From Imbricaverruca yamaguchii (taxonomy: Eukaryota > Arthropoda > Thecostraca > Neoverrucidae): a stretch of 64,000 nucleotides of DNA. Both the position numbers and the translations under genes were made by a program. Under the pieces are notes generated by a model, which searched no databases, had not been told where the DNA came from, and was given only the letters and a program-made list of their open reading frames with translations. Of the stretch, positions 34,907 through 47,603 are shown piece by piece. The stretch spans positions 1-64,000 of the forward strand of contig JAOTOL010001153.1 of assembly GCA_034440575.1 (NCBI GenBank). The letters run 5' to 3'. The stretch's first letter is position 1. The number at the start of each line of letters is the position of its first letter.

Positions 34907-35802
34907 ACACATAAAAAGTAACCTTCCGGGGGGCCAGAGATATATATGAACACACACACACCCCAGAATCACCTACGCATCAAAAGCCAAAAGTCATACC
35001 GTGATCCCACAACATACTCAGCCAGACAAGGTTTCTGAGCTCATCACTCAAATGATAGCCATACTTCGTTCCTTTGGAGTGCCCCTGACAATACCAAGGA
35101 ACAGGCAGCCAACCCAAGACTGCATTGAGACCACCGAAACCCCACCCACCATAAGTGAGCAAAATCTTGCACATGACAGAACCGACACGGCGGAGCGCGT
35201 TGCTTCGTCGCCAGGGGCCCAGGAAGTCGCAGTTATCGCGCCCGATACAGAGCGAACTCCAGAAGAGTGGCATCGTGTCCAGCGGACTAAGAAGCCCCCT
35301 AAGAGCTCCACTACCCTCGAATCCTTACCCGCCATACCCATCGAACCCACTCCCATCTAGCCTTCCAGAACCACGCCAATTCCCTTACCCTCACCACCAC
35401 CAACCATCTCAGATCCAAAGCTTGGTCATGCTATGGTTCAGGTGCGCCCTGGAGCCCCGGTTTTAGCAGCACAGGATCGCACCGCCGGACACATCCCATC
35501 CTCGATCTTCAAGCCTGAGGGCCAGCGCCAACTGGCGACTCCTCACTCCACGCCATAACCCGGAGCAGCCATGAGACCGCCGGAGACAGCTTCCCGTCGA
35601 ACGGTACACCCCCCCCAATATCCTCCACATCCCCAAATCGCGCTATGAAGCGTGCTCTTCCCGGCGGTGTGTCGCCAAGTGAGTTTGGCAGCCCGCGCTC
35701 ATGCCAACGAAGCTAAGACCCCCGACTACAGGACCATGACTTAGTCACTTTTGGCCTTTTTCGCTCTTAGCTTAGGACTTCCTCTTTCACTTACTGACAA
35801 AT

Positions 35803-36620
35803 GAGTATTATTCTGCAGTGAAACTGTAGAGGTGTGAGAACTAGCAATAACGAATTACAACATATTTTGAACCGTCGTATACCGGCCGTAGTATGCCTAC
35901 AGGAGACCAAACTATCTCCTGGTACTTCCTTATATTTAAGAAACTACTCTGTTTTACACAAGGACGTCGTCACCCACAATGTGGCACATGGTGGTGTGCT
36001 TCTTGCCATCCACCACTCAATCCCCTTCCAACAAGTATACCTGAGACCAAACATCCAGGTTGTCGCTGCTCGGATAATAATCGCGTGTTACCACCATATG
36101 CTCCATATGCAATATTTCCACTTGCAATCCCAGGAACAATCTTTCCACTTGCAGAACTGCTGCAAGTGGTAAATCAGCTTGCACCCCTGCTGATTTTATG
36201 TGGTGACTTCAACGCACGTCACCAAGTTTGGGGCTCAGCGAATAGTACTGGTCGTGGACGTGCATTGGAACGCATTATCCGGAATTTTCCCCTTGGTATT
36301 CTTAACACTGGAACTCCTACACACTTCACACTGCAAACAGGACATACCTCTGTGCTGGACCTGACGCTTTTCCCGTTTGGACTCGCTTCATTGATGGTGT
36401 GGAAGCTGGTCGACGACCCCCCCCCCAAGTGGATTATTTCAAAAGCTGACTGGAGTTCCTTTCAGTCCGATGTCGAGGAGAGACTCGGCGAGTGCTCCGA
36501 AGGATTGGTTTTCAGAGAGGTGTTTACAACCACAACGTTACAAAGTGCTCAGGAATATAATCCTCGTTCGTCGGGCACGCCACGCCGTGTACCAGTCCCC
36601 TGGTGGTCTGATTAGTGCCG
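35803..36620 (+). pseudogene. LINE ORF2 endonuclease domain, broken
   Basis: The start reads MSIILQ, stop, NCRGVRTSNNELQ. The expected Trp of the QWNCRG motif is a TGA stop, a single-base change from TGG. CLQETKLSPG (catalytic Glu) follows. After a frameshift come LCGDFNARHQVWGS and SVLDLTLFP, the Asp and Asn motifs of apurinic-type endonucleases. The final SDH histidine motif is not visible. The domain would nick target DNA in an active element. Confidence 0.85.
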
Positions 36621-36675
36621 AGATGCACTGTGTGCTAGGAAGAAGGCATTCCGTATTTTTAATCGTGACAGCTGT

Positions 36676-38460
36676 ATGGCGAATCTGGTAGCTTTCCGCA
36701 AGGCAAGGGTACACGCGAGGCGCACAACTGCTGATTCCAAACGACAATCGTGGAAAGCGTATGCCAACTCGTTCAACCGTTCCACCTCGCTGTCATCGGT
36801 GTGGTCCCGCATCAAACATATCTCCGGCAAAGTTACCTGTACCCCATTCCCCACACTGCACATAAATGGACAAGATATTGTTAATCCGAAGGATGTCGCC
36901 AGCGAGATTGGATTGGCCTTCTCCGAACGATCGAAAAATGAAAGTAGTCGACGTTTCTCGGAATACAAGGCCCGGTGTGAAGCACTAACCCTTGATTTCA
37001 CAACAGATTTTATCCATTATAACAGTCCATTTTCTATTTCCGAACTGACTGCTGCTATAGGCACCCTTAGGAACGTGGCAGAAGGACCCGACACCTTACA
37101 CAATGATATTATTAAACATCTGCCGATAACAGCTTTAAACACACTTCTGCAAGTGTTCAACGAAATGTAGGAAAGAGGAACATTTCCATTGACATGGTGG
37201 AGGGCGCTTGTCGTCCCTATCTGCAAGCCAAACAAAACGGGATAGGACCCACTTCATTATCAACCCACATCATTGACCTGTTCTCTCTGCAAATTGTTTT
37301 TTTAAAATGGTGAACTTGCGACTCATGTGGTTTTTAGAACGCAGCCATGTACTCATCTCGATACAGAGTGGCTTCCGCAGACACCGTAGCACATTTGAAC
37401 ATATCTTTGCTCTTGATCCGTTGTACGCCTGAGTTTCATGAAACGATGTCATACCGCTGCCATAATTTTCGATGTTGACGGCGCTTATGATATCGCATGG
37501 CGTCATGGTATCCTCATGAAGTTGCACCAAATAGGCATAAGAGGCCCGACGGGGTTTTTCTTGACATTTTCTTAAAAACAACTAATAGGACATTTCTGGT
37601 CAAAAGAGGTGGCTACCTTTCTGACACCTTCCAACAGATTGATGGGGTACCGCAGGGAAGTATATGGAGTGTGACTCTGCTCGCCATTGCCATAAATGAT
37701 GTGGGTGATGCACTACTAACATCGGTAGGACGAGCGCTATTCGTGGATGATTTTACAGCGTGGTTCTCCTCGTACGGTGCGGACGGTGGAAAGACAGCTC
37801 CAATTAACGGTAGTGAAATTGAATGAGTGGTATGGTAGAACTGGTTTCACTTTATCCACCTCAAATACTACCGCTGTTCATTTATGTCGCAAACGCCGTT
37901 GCACAGACCCAACGATAAGGATGAACGGTCACCTCATACCTTTCAGATCTACAGTCAAGTTCCTTGGGGTGCGGATGGATCGCCATGTTACGTATAAAAC
38001 TCACATCACTAACCTTGTCAACAAATGTACAAAAGGTCTTCATTTATGAGTACCGTTTCTAGGTGTTCATACGGAGCTGACAGATCAGTTTTACTTCTCA
38101 TATACCGATCGCTCGTGCGTTCTAAGATTGACTATGGATCTTTTGTTTATGACGGAGCGAGTGCCACATCTAATCGCTGTCTTGATGTGATCTATAATTC
38201 AGCCCTTCGCATCGTTACTGGAGCCTTTCGCACTTCATCGGCTGCGGCTAGTGTAATGGGGGAAGTTGACGAGCCACCTCTTGCGCTACGCCGTAAGTTA
38301 TTGCACGCGAGATACGCGTGCAATGTTGCCCAAAATCGGAACTACCCAGCGTATCGGTGGATATTCTCAGGGACATTGAGAGCACGTCACAGGGCCCCGC
38401 GTGGACTACCGTTTTCCATTCCATTCGAGAATGTAATATCAGGCCGCGTTCTGTAGCACG
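36676..38460 (+). pseudogene. LINE ORF2 reverse transcriptase, frameshifted
   Basis: Open pieces include VAEGPDTLHNDIIKHLP, then AIIFDVDGAYDIAWRHGIL (first Asp box), DGVPQGSIWSVTLLAIAIND and LFVDDFTAWFSS (FADD-type box with both Asp kept). They are followed by TVKFLGVRMDRHVTYKTHI and IYRSLVRSKIDYGSFVYDGA. At least five stops or frameshifts separate them (for example 37168-37250 and 37430-37600). Confidence 0.85.
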
Positions 38461-38589
38461 TGTCATCACGGCGAGCACTCCCCCATGGCACGTTGTTCCA
38501 GTGCAAACTGACGTGACTTCGACTTGCTCAAAGAAAGGACATATAAACCCGGTGGAACTACGCATGTTGGCATTGGAAAAAAATTAATA

Positions 38590-39300
38590 TCACGACTTTT
38601 CGCGCATCTACACAGACGGCTCAAAGTCGGTCTCTGGTGTTGGGTGTGCTTACGTCAGTCCACAAGGTGTTCGATCTTTTTGTTTACCGACACAAACATC
38701 GATTTTTACTGCCGAACTGTATGCCATTTTGCAAGCCCTCTATTTTATACAGAAAGGCCCGTCCACAAAGTGCGTGGTTTTCACAGACTCTTTGAGCAGT
38801 CTTCTGGCACTGAACACCTTTAACCAGGATAACCGACCTGTTCGGAGGACCTGATAACCGACCTGTTCGGACCTGGTGTTGGGTGTGCTTACGTCAGTCC
38901 ACAAGGTGTTCGATCTTTTTGTTTACCGACACAAACATCGATTTTTACTGCCGAACTGTATGCCATTTTGCAAGCCCTCTATTTTATACAGAAAGGCCCG
39001 TCCACAAAGTGCGTGGTTTTCACAGACTCTTTGAGCAGTCTTCTGGCACTGAACACCTTTAACCAGGATAACCGACCTGTTCGGAGGATTATCAAAGTTG
39101 TCAAATCCCTACATGACATCGGTAGAAATATCGTGTTCTGTTCGATCCCCAGCCATGTTGAAATCGCGGGAAACGAAGCTGCTGATATAACCGCCAAGCA
39201 CGCCATTGGTAATGGCCGCGTGGTCCATTTACGACTCCCTCCAAGGGATGTATACTCCACTTTATTGTCAAATATACGGTCAGAATGGCAACAAACCTAG
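38590..39300 (+). pseudogene. LINE RNase H with exact internal tandem duplication
   Basis: The domain starts with IYTDGSKSVSGVGCAYVSP (first Asp) and runs to FTAELYAILQALYFI and FTDSLSSLLALNTF. The 216-bp segment 38634-38849 is repeated without a visible mismatch at 38873-39088, so these motifs occur twice. The 23-bp junction adds stop codons in the RNase H frame. After the second copy the frame continues correctly through FCSIPSHVEIAGNEAADITA to 39300. Confidence 0.88.
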
Positions 39301-39774
39301 AATTCGAAGTGTAGTAAGCTCAGGGTTTTAAAACCGACACTAGGAAAGTGGCTGTCCTCTCACGGAACCAAACGCCGGGAGGAAGTAATACTCTGCCGAT
39401 TGAGAATAGGCCATACCTTCGCAACACATAGTTATATGCTTACCGGTGATGACCGTCCCCTATGTCCGCGCTGCTCTTACCCGCTTGCCGTTTACCATGT
39501 TTTAGTTGGCTGTACACTGCTCGATCCTCTACGACGCCAGATTTTAGGACGGTTGAACACCGACTCTTCTCTACGTATGCTTATAGGGAACGACTCTGAG
39601 GTCGTGGCGTCTGGGAATATTTTTGCGTTCATTCGACAAGCTCGCCTTGACGGGATATACCCCCACCCGTGAAGATGGATAGCAAAGCATGATGGCAGCA
39701 CCTTAGATTGAGTACAATTCAGTTATGGGAGCAAAATGACCCTGGATGTGGACGCGCCCCTAAACTGCAATCCA

Positions 39775-39940
39775 CCATCAATTTGTAGTCGCCGCTGGAG
39801 TCGCCATAGTGGTCGCTGGCAGTTCTCGATGACAGTTTGTAGTCGCGCTGGAACCAGGGTGGTCGCTGGCGGATCCAGGGGACAATTCGTAGTCGCCACT
39901 GGAACCAGGGTGGTCACTGGCAGTCCCCGAGACACAATTG
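39775..39940 (+). repeat. ~52-bp minisatellite, about 3 units
   Basis: Three diverged units start TTTGTAGTCGC or TTCGTAGTCGC, with GCTGGAACCAGGGTGGTCGC in the middle, at about 39792, 39846 and 39896. The array directly follows the LINE 3' end. Confidence 0.75.
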
Positions 39941-40009
39941 TGATCACTCCGGGCACCATAGCAGTAGTTGAAGACGTTGGGTCCTTTTGTTATGGCCTTG
40001 GCTGGCTCG

Positions 40010-40135
40010 CTGCAGAACGTCGCTGCTGTCGCGCCGAGTGGTCGCGCGGGAACCCCAAGTCCGCGCTGTCAGCGAGCCTTGAACCCACAACCTTCCGATT
40101 ACGGGCCGGCCGCGCTGTCGGTTCATATTTTTATT
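40010..40135 (-). mobile_element. Possible tRNA-derived SINE remnant
   Basis: On the minus strand AATCGGAAGGTTGTGGGTTC with AAGGCTC resembles a tRNA anticodon arm and B box. No copy of the same body is found in the window and no target-site duplication was seen. Confidence 0.3.
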
Positions 40136-40426
40136 TTGCAGCGCGCAGATGCTGACATCAGTTGAAAACAGTCACCGTCACAGATTTATCGCCACAGAAT
40201 CAAGCGCATGTATGCACACATGCGGCAACACACTGCAGTGTCTGCGGTGCAGTGTACTGCGGTTTAATTATCAGAACACCCACATACACATTAATCGAAC
40301 ATCTAGACGAGCTGATGGCCTGAGCCCATTTGCGTGGCTCCTGTCACACCATGCGTTGCCTGGTGTATCGGCTAGACGACCGGCTTCCGTGCCAGTGGTG
40401 TACCGGCTGGCGCGGCTGCAGAGTCG

Positions 40427-41884
<1,458 letters not shown>

Positions 41885-42383
41885 ATACAGCCCGGCCGTT
41901 GTTCGACTCATGAAACCCGACCGTTGTTCAGTTCATGAAACCCGATCGTTGTTCCACTCTCAAAACCCGGCCGTTGTTACACTCTTAAAACCCAGCCGTT
42001 GTTCACTCATGAAACCCGGCCGTTGTTCCACTCTTAAAACTCGGCCTTTATTCCACCCATGAAGCACGGCCTTTGTTCCACTCCTAAAACTCTGCCTTTA
42101 TTCCACTCATGAAACACGGCCTTTGTTCCACTGATGAAACATAACCTTTGTTCCACTCATGAAACGCGACCTTTGCTCCACTCTTAAAACTCGGCTTTTG
42201 TCCCATTCATGAAACACGGCCTTTGTTCCACTCATGAAACCTGACTCTTTCACCACTCATGAAACCCAGCCGTTGATCTACTCATAAAAGCCGGCCGTTA
42301 TTCCACTAATGAAACCCGACTGTTGCCCCACTCATGAAACCCGGCTGTTGTTCTGCTCATGGAACCCGGCCGTTGTTCTCATT
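41885..42383 (+). repeat. 25-bp minisatellite, about 20 diverged units
   Basis: Units approximate CTCATGAAACCCGGCCGTTG plus TTCCA. Variants alternate CATGAAAC with CTTAAAAC and CGGCCGTTG with CGGCCTTTG, so at least two subtypes are interspersed. Confidence 0.9.
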
Positions 42384-42770
42384 GGTCGTTGTTGGTCGTG
42401 TTGACTTTGGTGGGAGGGCCACCATACCATAGGATTACATCGCTAAAGCACCGCTATATGATATGCCGAGTGCATGACTTGATATGAATGACGGGTTGAG
42501 GTAGAGCCAGCGGTACTCCAATACCTGTTACGCGTGTGTCGTAGCAGTGGGGTGGTGGGTCCGCGTCTCGCTGGGTATTGGCCGTCGGCAACCGTTGTGG
42601 GTGCTGGAGTGGCCGTTCGCCATGTTGAGCCCCGGCGGAGCTAGTTCGTTTACAGCGCGCTGCGACACATAGCGTAAGGTGGTTCCGAGGGCATCCTTCC
42701 TATGCTCCATCAGCGAATGCATCTCTTGTTGTTTTGGGCTTTTTCGTACTGTCAGCACATGACGCACGAT

Positions 42771-43345
42771 TCAACAGGTATTAACATCCGACCATCTCGT
42801 ATTCTCTTGAAAATTGGTACCCAGGGTAATCAAGTGCCGAGTTTCCGAATCTGAAAGTCCTAGGTCTATCGGAGCAGTGGGTTTTGAGTTATAGCCTCGG
42901 GCAGTTTGAAAAAAGGTCGAATGCAATGTTTCTGTGGGACCCCATAACTCCCATAAAACTGAACGTACCCTAGTGAAATTATATGTTGTTAGAATCGTAA
43001 AATCACGATTTGTTGTGGTGTATCTTAGTTGTGAAAATTTCTAAATTTTGTTCTTAATATTTTGTGGGCAAAATTTTGTTCAATTTTTTATATGTGGCCA
43101 GTTACGAAACATTTTTTTGGGACCGAAAATACTGTCTATGGTATTACTAACTGGCATGCAAGAAATTGGAGACAGGTGTTTTTATGAATATTTTTACCCA
43201 TTTCTTCATTTCAGCCATGCCATGGAAATGTGTGCTTTTTCACTCACTACCGCCGCACATAGCATATATAACACGTATGGCATCAAATTCAAATGCTTCA
43301 AGTTCCATTACAGTGTCTTAAAATTACTTTTTCAGAACCTGTGAG
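42771..43345 (+). repeat. Left arm of long inverted repeat
   Basis: This segment of about 575 bp is the reverse complement, at roughly 75-80% identity by eye, of 55995-56583. Landmarks common to both are GAAAATTGGTACCCAGGGTA, CCGAATCTGAAAGTC, GGTTTTGAGTTATAGCCTCG, CATAACTCCCATAAAACTGA, TTAGAATCGTAAAATCA and TGTGGCCAGTTA. It is AT-rich and non-coding. It may be a dispersed repeat present twice, or the ends of one large element. Confidence 0.85.
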
Positions 43346-43966
43346 GATGAAAAATAAAATCACTCTGAGATAGTGAAAGATGAAAAATGCTGAATAGATG
43401 CATCATGATGAAAACCCAGATTGCATCATCATACTAATAAAATACACACATGGCCAGAGTAGCAAACATAATCATACAAATTTGGACAAATTGTATGTTG
43501 TGTCCACTCTTCCTGAACCACGTTGTTGAGGTCAGTACCTTCACATGCTTCTCATTTTGCTTCTCCCTTTCTTTATTGAGTTCATGAATGTAGCACGGTG
43601 CGTGAAATGAAACAGGTAATTCCATTGTTTGGTACTTCTTTACATTAATCTTGCCACACATGGCGGAAGGATACCTGTGCACCGTCCTATCAAAAACCTA
43701 CATTGCATGTTATACTTGGACGTGTTTGTTTCGCCTGTGCATGCAGGGTGCTTGATGGCTGTGGTTCTCCTCAATGTGTATGATGGCAGACCGTGATGCG
43801 TGCAAAGGTACAAAGGTAAATGCGAAGCAATTGACTGTTCCGTCCCTTGGAGAAGATAAATGTAGCGCATCTAGGACCTGCCACTTAAACCTGCATGTAC
43901 AACGTGGATGCTGGCCTCACCCAAATGCCATGTGGGTATATTTGATTGGTTGGCATTGTGTTACAG
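43346..43966. other. AT-rich spacer, no gene recognised
   Basis: No motif or repeat recognised apart from short ATGAAAA-type runs near 43345-43420. Confidence 0.35.
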
Positions 43967-43968
43967 GT

Positions 43969-44179
43969 ACCATCTACCTTGGCCACTGCCTCGCTGACCA
44001 GTCCTCGTCATGCAGACCTGATCGCGAAGCTTACATCCTTGCGTGGCTGTGCTGATCTATGCAATCCAGATAACTGTCATCATACCTGTGACCTGTCACG
44101 TCCTCAAATGCTGAACCAGTGCCCGCAGAACGACCGTATCACCGGTTCAGTGTCTGTGTCTGACAGCACTTCCGAATAA
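43969..44179 (+). CDS. Possible terminal exon, unknown protein
   Basis: A plausible acceptor (GGTTGGCATTGTGTTACAG) precedes an open stretch that reads VPSTLATASLTSPRHADLIA, then CADLCNPDNCHHTCDLS and ends VSVSDSTSE before a TAA. The Ser/Thr-rich end with clustered Cys and His looks like the tail of a real protein, and the DNA is less AT-rich than its surroundings. No upstream exon, family or poly(A) signal was identified, so this is a weak call. Confidence 0.25.
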
Positions 44180-45028
44180 TCTGCCTGCATATTTATACGT
44201 CTGCTTTTCGGCTGTAACTGGAGCGTAACTACGGCAATGTCACTATTATTGACACTGCTTTTGTTTTGCTTTTTGTGATGTGTTGATGTCCTTAGTATTT
44301 TGGTCTCAAGGGAGCATCATCTCTGGTGAAGGCCATGCCGCAACTCGATCAAACAGTTGGACTTTGTAAATAGATAATGCAGCACACCATCAACATTTAA
44401 TATACGAGTGAAATGAGGCATCTGAACATTCAGCACCGACGCCGTCAACGGAAGCACTAACCAAGCCAATAACAACTTTTAATTGTGCATGGTTGAACTT
44501 CAAATCGATATGATCGCGAGTGTGACTGGAAATGTGGATAGTTTCTACGAATACCAGTCAACAGCGAAAGCAACAGCTTCTCTTGTGTTTGTCCATCGTT
44601 CAACGTTCTTTCAACGCCAATGATGTAGTGCACACTCGGAACGTAAAATATGAGCTTTATTGCATCAACAACCATAACCGTTAAAGTCTGAGTGATATAA
44701 TCGCTTAAAAACTATAATACCATGCATTAGGGGAAGCTCGGTAAAACGCCCCATCATGCAAACATACCTTCTCGCGCTCTCCTAGTATTAACGCAAGGAC
44801 AGAAAGCGCGGGCTTGACACGCCGGCACACGCGCTTTAGCATGAATGAATACATGAGAAAACAATTAAACTGGTCTGCATGAAGGGGCACACACTCATTT
44901 ACAACATACTCAGGACAGTGTTCTTTCTCTGCATATGCATGTGCAGATCGGTGTCTCACAGCAAAATGCGAATTGGAACACACTTTTCCACACTAACATT
45001 TCAGCAACCTAGCTTCCTTGCTCATATG

Positions 45029-45189
45029 GGGGATGAGCGGTCTAGGGATAAGCTGCTCGTGTCACAATCGAAAGGTTGTGGGCTCTAGTCTCACCTGTCG
45101 CTACTCTTCGCCCGCGACCAATCGGCATGAGAGATTGGCGACGTTACATGACTCAACGGTCGACGTGTCGTTAAGCCAATAAGCAACCA
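45029..45189 (+). mobile_element. tRNA-derived SINE, copy 3, with target-site duplication
   Basis: A tRNA-like head (GGTCTAGGGATAAGCTGC, then TTGTGGGCTCTAGTCTCACC) is followed by the family body (CTACTCTTCGCCCGCGACC, GAGAGATTGGCGACG, GACTCAACGGTCGACGTGTC). It is flanked by a 14-bp repeat TCCTTGCTCAYATG at 45015-45028 and 45190-45203 with one mismatch, as left by target-primed insertion. Confidence 0.9.
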
Positions 45190-45369
45190 TCCTTGCTCAC
45201 ATGAGCACTCACTGTACCGATGTGCATACATCGGTAATATCGTGAAACAGATCATGAACAGATGAACAGACCAGACATATTGTGAAATAATGGATACCGC
45301 TCTCCCTCTCCTCCATCTCATCGACATCGCACATACAATGATAAGCATGTCAGGACATATTGCAACACA

Positions 45370-45375
45370 TTTATT
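45370..45375 (-). terminator. AATAAA poly(A) signal
   Basis: AATAAA lies on the minus strand 33 bp past the stop codon of the hAT-derived frame ending at 45408. This position is suitable for 3' end formation of that transcript. Confidence 0.55.
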
Positions 45376-45407
45376 CCTATCCCTTACTGGCAGAGCTCTT
45401 TTCATGT

Positions 45408-47378
45408 TTAACAAAACATAAATTTCAGGCGCCTCGGTACTCGGTTCAGTTTTTTTACTGTGAGGGACTGTCTGTCCGTCACGGTACGCTTTAGTGCTGG
45501 GCGGTGATCTCTGAGCCATCTGTCAGCGACGGCGGCCGCAGGAAAGAATCTCAAAGGCACCTTATTCTCGATGATGAATACTTCTTTCTTTGCCCTATCT
45601 TTGTTTTCCTCTTTTGTTTCATCAAATTTTCCCTGGAAGCGACCCTCACTTACATGCTTTGCAGTTTTTCCAACCCGTTCTGTATCTGACTGGCTTCGAG
45701 ACATGATCAGGCATATCTCTGCCACCTCGACCATATCAGGGATGTCCCTGTGCAGACCAGTCTGCACGTCCTGGAAGGTGCGCAGGACGTTCTCGGGACA
45801 CCAGCTTTTTACACCGCTGGACTGGTCAGTTGGCAGCCACTCCGCGAAGTCACCGTGTCTGTCTCTCACGCGCTCTTTGAAAACGCGATACTGGGAGACG
45901 AGGCACACACATTTGGTCCCTGAGCAGCTGTCGCTGCACGGATGGCCTGGCAGCTTCACACTCCCCAGACTCAGCCGCTCGGCCAGGTCCGAAAACGCCG
46001 CCTCACCATAGTCGGAGTCTGCGCTGGTTGAGGTGATCCTGTCCATGTTGAATGTGTGAATTATGAGTCGTTCAATGTCAGTCGGGTCAAGATGCGTTGG
46101 ACGAAGTCGCAGGATCGCCGCCACCAGGTCAGATCGTCGTCGAGTCGCCTGTGTCATGTCAGTCGCGTCGCGTTCTACGTCACTACGCCGCAGCTGGTGC
46201 TGCTCGGTCACTCCGACCTCGGCGCCTCGGAAACCGGTGCCGTCAGCCACCGCCGGCCCCTCCCTCTCTAGCTGGCCAGAGAATGCACCCACTGCAATTC
46301 TGTTCAGGGTGGACAAATACTTGTCCACTTCCTGGCGGTCCCGAAACACCGAGTAGAGCGCTGACTGGCCAGCCTTACTCAGTGCCACAGCGGGCGTCAT
46401 CACATCGATGATGATCAGCGACGCCATCACAAACTCCCGGCTCTCCAGCGTCCGGAGAACCCGCTGGGCCGACCCAGTAAAAAGCGACCCCTGAGCGATC
46501 ATGTCTTGGAGAACATTGATCATGGCAGCTCGATTGTGGAGGACTTTGGTCACTGCCATGACTAAGTACTCCACGAAGCGGGTTTCGATCAGCCGCTGCA
46601 AAGACAGGCTAATCACATCCAGCTGGGCGGATGCCCTCCGCAGCTGTCGTTTCAGGAGTCCTGACCCCTGAAATAGGCTGATCACCTGGTGCAGGCTGTC
46701 CATGTACTCCACCATCCAGGTCGCTTCTTCCTCGTTCGTCACTTTCGACAATAAAGTCTCGAGGCGGTGGTCACGGTCATCTAGATGAACATGACTTTTG
46801 TTAAATTGTTCCTTCCATATCCGGCGGAAACCATTTTTACTGCCAGAATAGACTGCCTCACAGTCAGACGAGGAAGAGGTGACCTGAATGCTGATGTCCT
46901 CGTCAGTAAGTCCGAAGTCATGTCTGAGACAATCGACGACGTGACTCGTCACCCCCCGTCCGTCGGCCTCATGTCGGTCCCGTGTCCCAGAGCTGGTCGG
47001 TGTTTGGGTCGCCGTGTAGTCCGGAACTGGGTCAGCGTAGTTCCGCAGTACGGCAGTCGTGCAGTGCACGACCACCGGGGAGCCGTCGCTGTCCAGAGTT
47101 CGCACATTCACTGCCTGCCGCTGGTTATGGGCCTCAGTGAATTTGTCCATTGTCAAGTGCATGTGTCGGGGGCGGCCAGTCGCGGGGTTCGGCGTCTTGA
47201 GGTGCCGCGATACCTCGTCGGTAAACACGTCATAGATGACGTCCACAGCCTGGGCAGCGGCTGGTCCGGTCTGATGCTGGTTTCCGACGTCAAAGCCAAG
47301 AGTGTTGAGCAGTAAATGTTCGTGAGCATGATCCTCGTACGAGTGTCCCCTTAGGACACCGTTGTAGTTTATCGTCAT
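45408..47378 (-). CDS. hAT-transposase-derived protein, 656 residues
   Basis: hAT transposases cut and paste DNA with an RNase H-like core. This frame shows the family layout of ZNF862/KIAA1586-like members: a TMDKFTEAHNQR strand with Asp78, an SSDCEAVYSGSKNG motif with Asp172, a long helical insertion, and a C-terminal dimerisation-type region with SDTERVGK (Glu567) and NKVPLRFFP near the end. All three expected acidic positions are present. A Cys-rich patch (CSDSCSGTKCVC) lies near residues 485-500. The frame is fully open over 1971 bp and a poly(A) signal follows. No terminal inverted repeats were recognised, so it could be a domesticated gene or the coding part of a transposon. The upstream zinc-finger frame (47604-48395) is in the same register but cut off by two stops. 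Confidence 0.75.
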   Translation of the reverse strand: MTINYNGVLRGHSYEDHAHEHLLLNTLGFDVGNQHQTGPAAAQAVDVIYDVFTDEVSRHLKTPNPATGRPRHMHLTMDKFTEAHNQRQAVNVRTLDSDGSPVVVHCTTAVLRNYADPVPDYTATQTPTSSGTRDRHEADGRGVTSHVVDCLRHDFGLTDEDISIQVTSSSSDCEAVYSGSKNGFRRIWKEQFNKSHVHLDDRDHRLETLLSKVTNEEEATWMVEYMDSLHQVISLFQGSGLLKRQLRRASAQLDVISLSLQRLIETRFVEYLVMAVTKVLHNRAAMINVLQDMIAQGSLFTGSAQRVLRTLESREFVMASLIIIDVMTPAVALSKAGQSALYSVFRDRQEVDKYLSTLNRIAVGAFSGQLEREGPAVADGTGFRGAEVGVTEQHQLRRSDVERDATDMTQATRRRSDLVAAILRLRPTHLDPTDIERLIIHTFNMDRITSTSADSDYGEAAFSDLAERLSLGSVKLPGHPCSDSCSGTKCVCLVSQYRVFKERVRDRHGDFAEWLPTDQSSGVKSWCPENVLRTFQDVQTGLHRDIPDMVEVAEICLIMSRSQSDTERVGKTAKHVSEGRFQGKFDETKEENKDRAKKEVFIIENKVPLRFFPAAAVADRWLRDHRPALKRTVTDRQSLTVKKLNRVPRRLKFMFC

Positions 47379-47387
47379 ATTTTTTTA

Positions 47388-47603
47388 CGTCAATTCCTTG
47401 GCTTTAGATATCATCCCAGCTGTCAGGTCACCTACTGTAGGTATCTGTTTAGTTGCGTTCATGACTTCAGTTGCTCGTTGATGTCGGTCGGAGCTCTGGT
47501 GGGTCATTAGCCTCTGCTTTTTGTATCGGCCTAGATGGACAGGTTTAGTTACCCAGAGCTCAGCTTTTTTCCCCCACCCCTCGCGCCGAATTGTGTGCAG
47601 GTG
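47388..47603 (-). CDS. Linker frame between two in-frame stops, TTF-like
   Basis: Seventy-two codons lie between a TAG (47604-47606) and a TAA (47385-47387), all in the register of both neighbouring frames. The translation includes WGKKAELWVTKPVHLGRYKK and MTHQSSDRHQRATEV. The HX3-4H context and the position before the transposase domain resemble the end of a TTF- or BED-type zinc finger of hAT proteins. This makes it likely that the segment was or is translated as part of one protein. Confidence 0.45.

Larger units (their letters stand above)
33808..39770 (+). mobile_element. Near full-length I-like LINE (about 6 kb)
   Basis: The 5' end TTTGGTCCCGATATCCCGG matches the copy at 25957, so both probably start at the true 5' terminus. 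The order is 5' UTR, ORF1 (33878-34906), Pro/Thr-rich linker (34980-35750), ORF2 endonuclease (35803-36600), RT (36680-38460), RNase H (38590-39300) and Cys/His tail domain (39300-39672). The 3' end resembles GGACGCGCCCCTAAACTGCA, related to the GATGCGCCCTAAA tails elsewhere. RNase H together with an APE-type endonuclease places it in the I group. ORF2 is broken many times. Confidence 0.9.

Noticed and set aside
45571..47315. Plus-strand frames of 70-176 codons opposite the 656-codon frame, and similar frames at 47863-48401 and 49316-49712
   Set aside because: They are antisense shadows of the hAT-derived frame and its zinc-finger copies.
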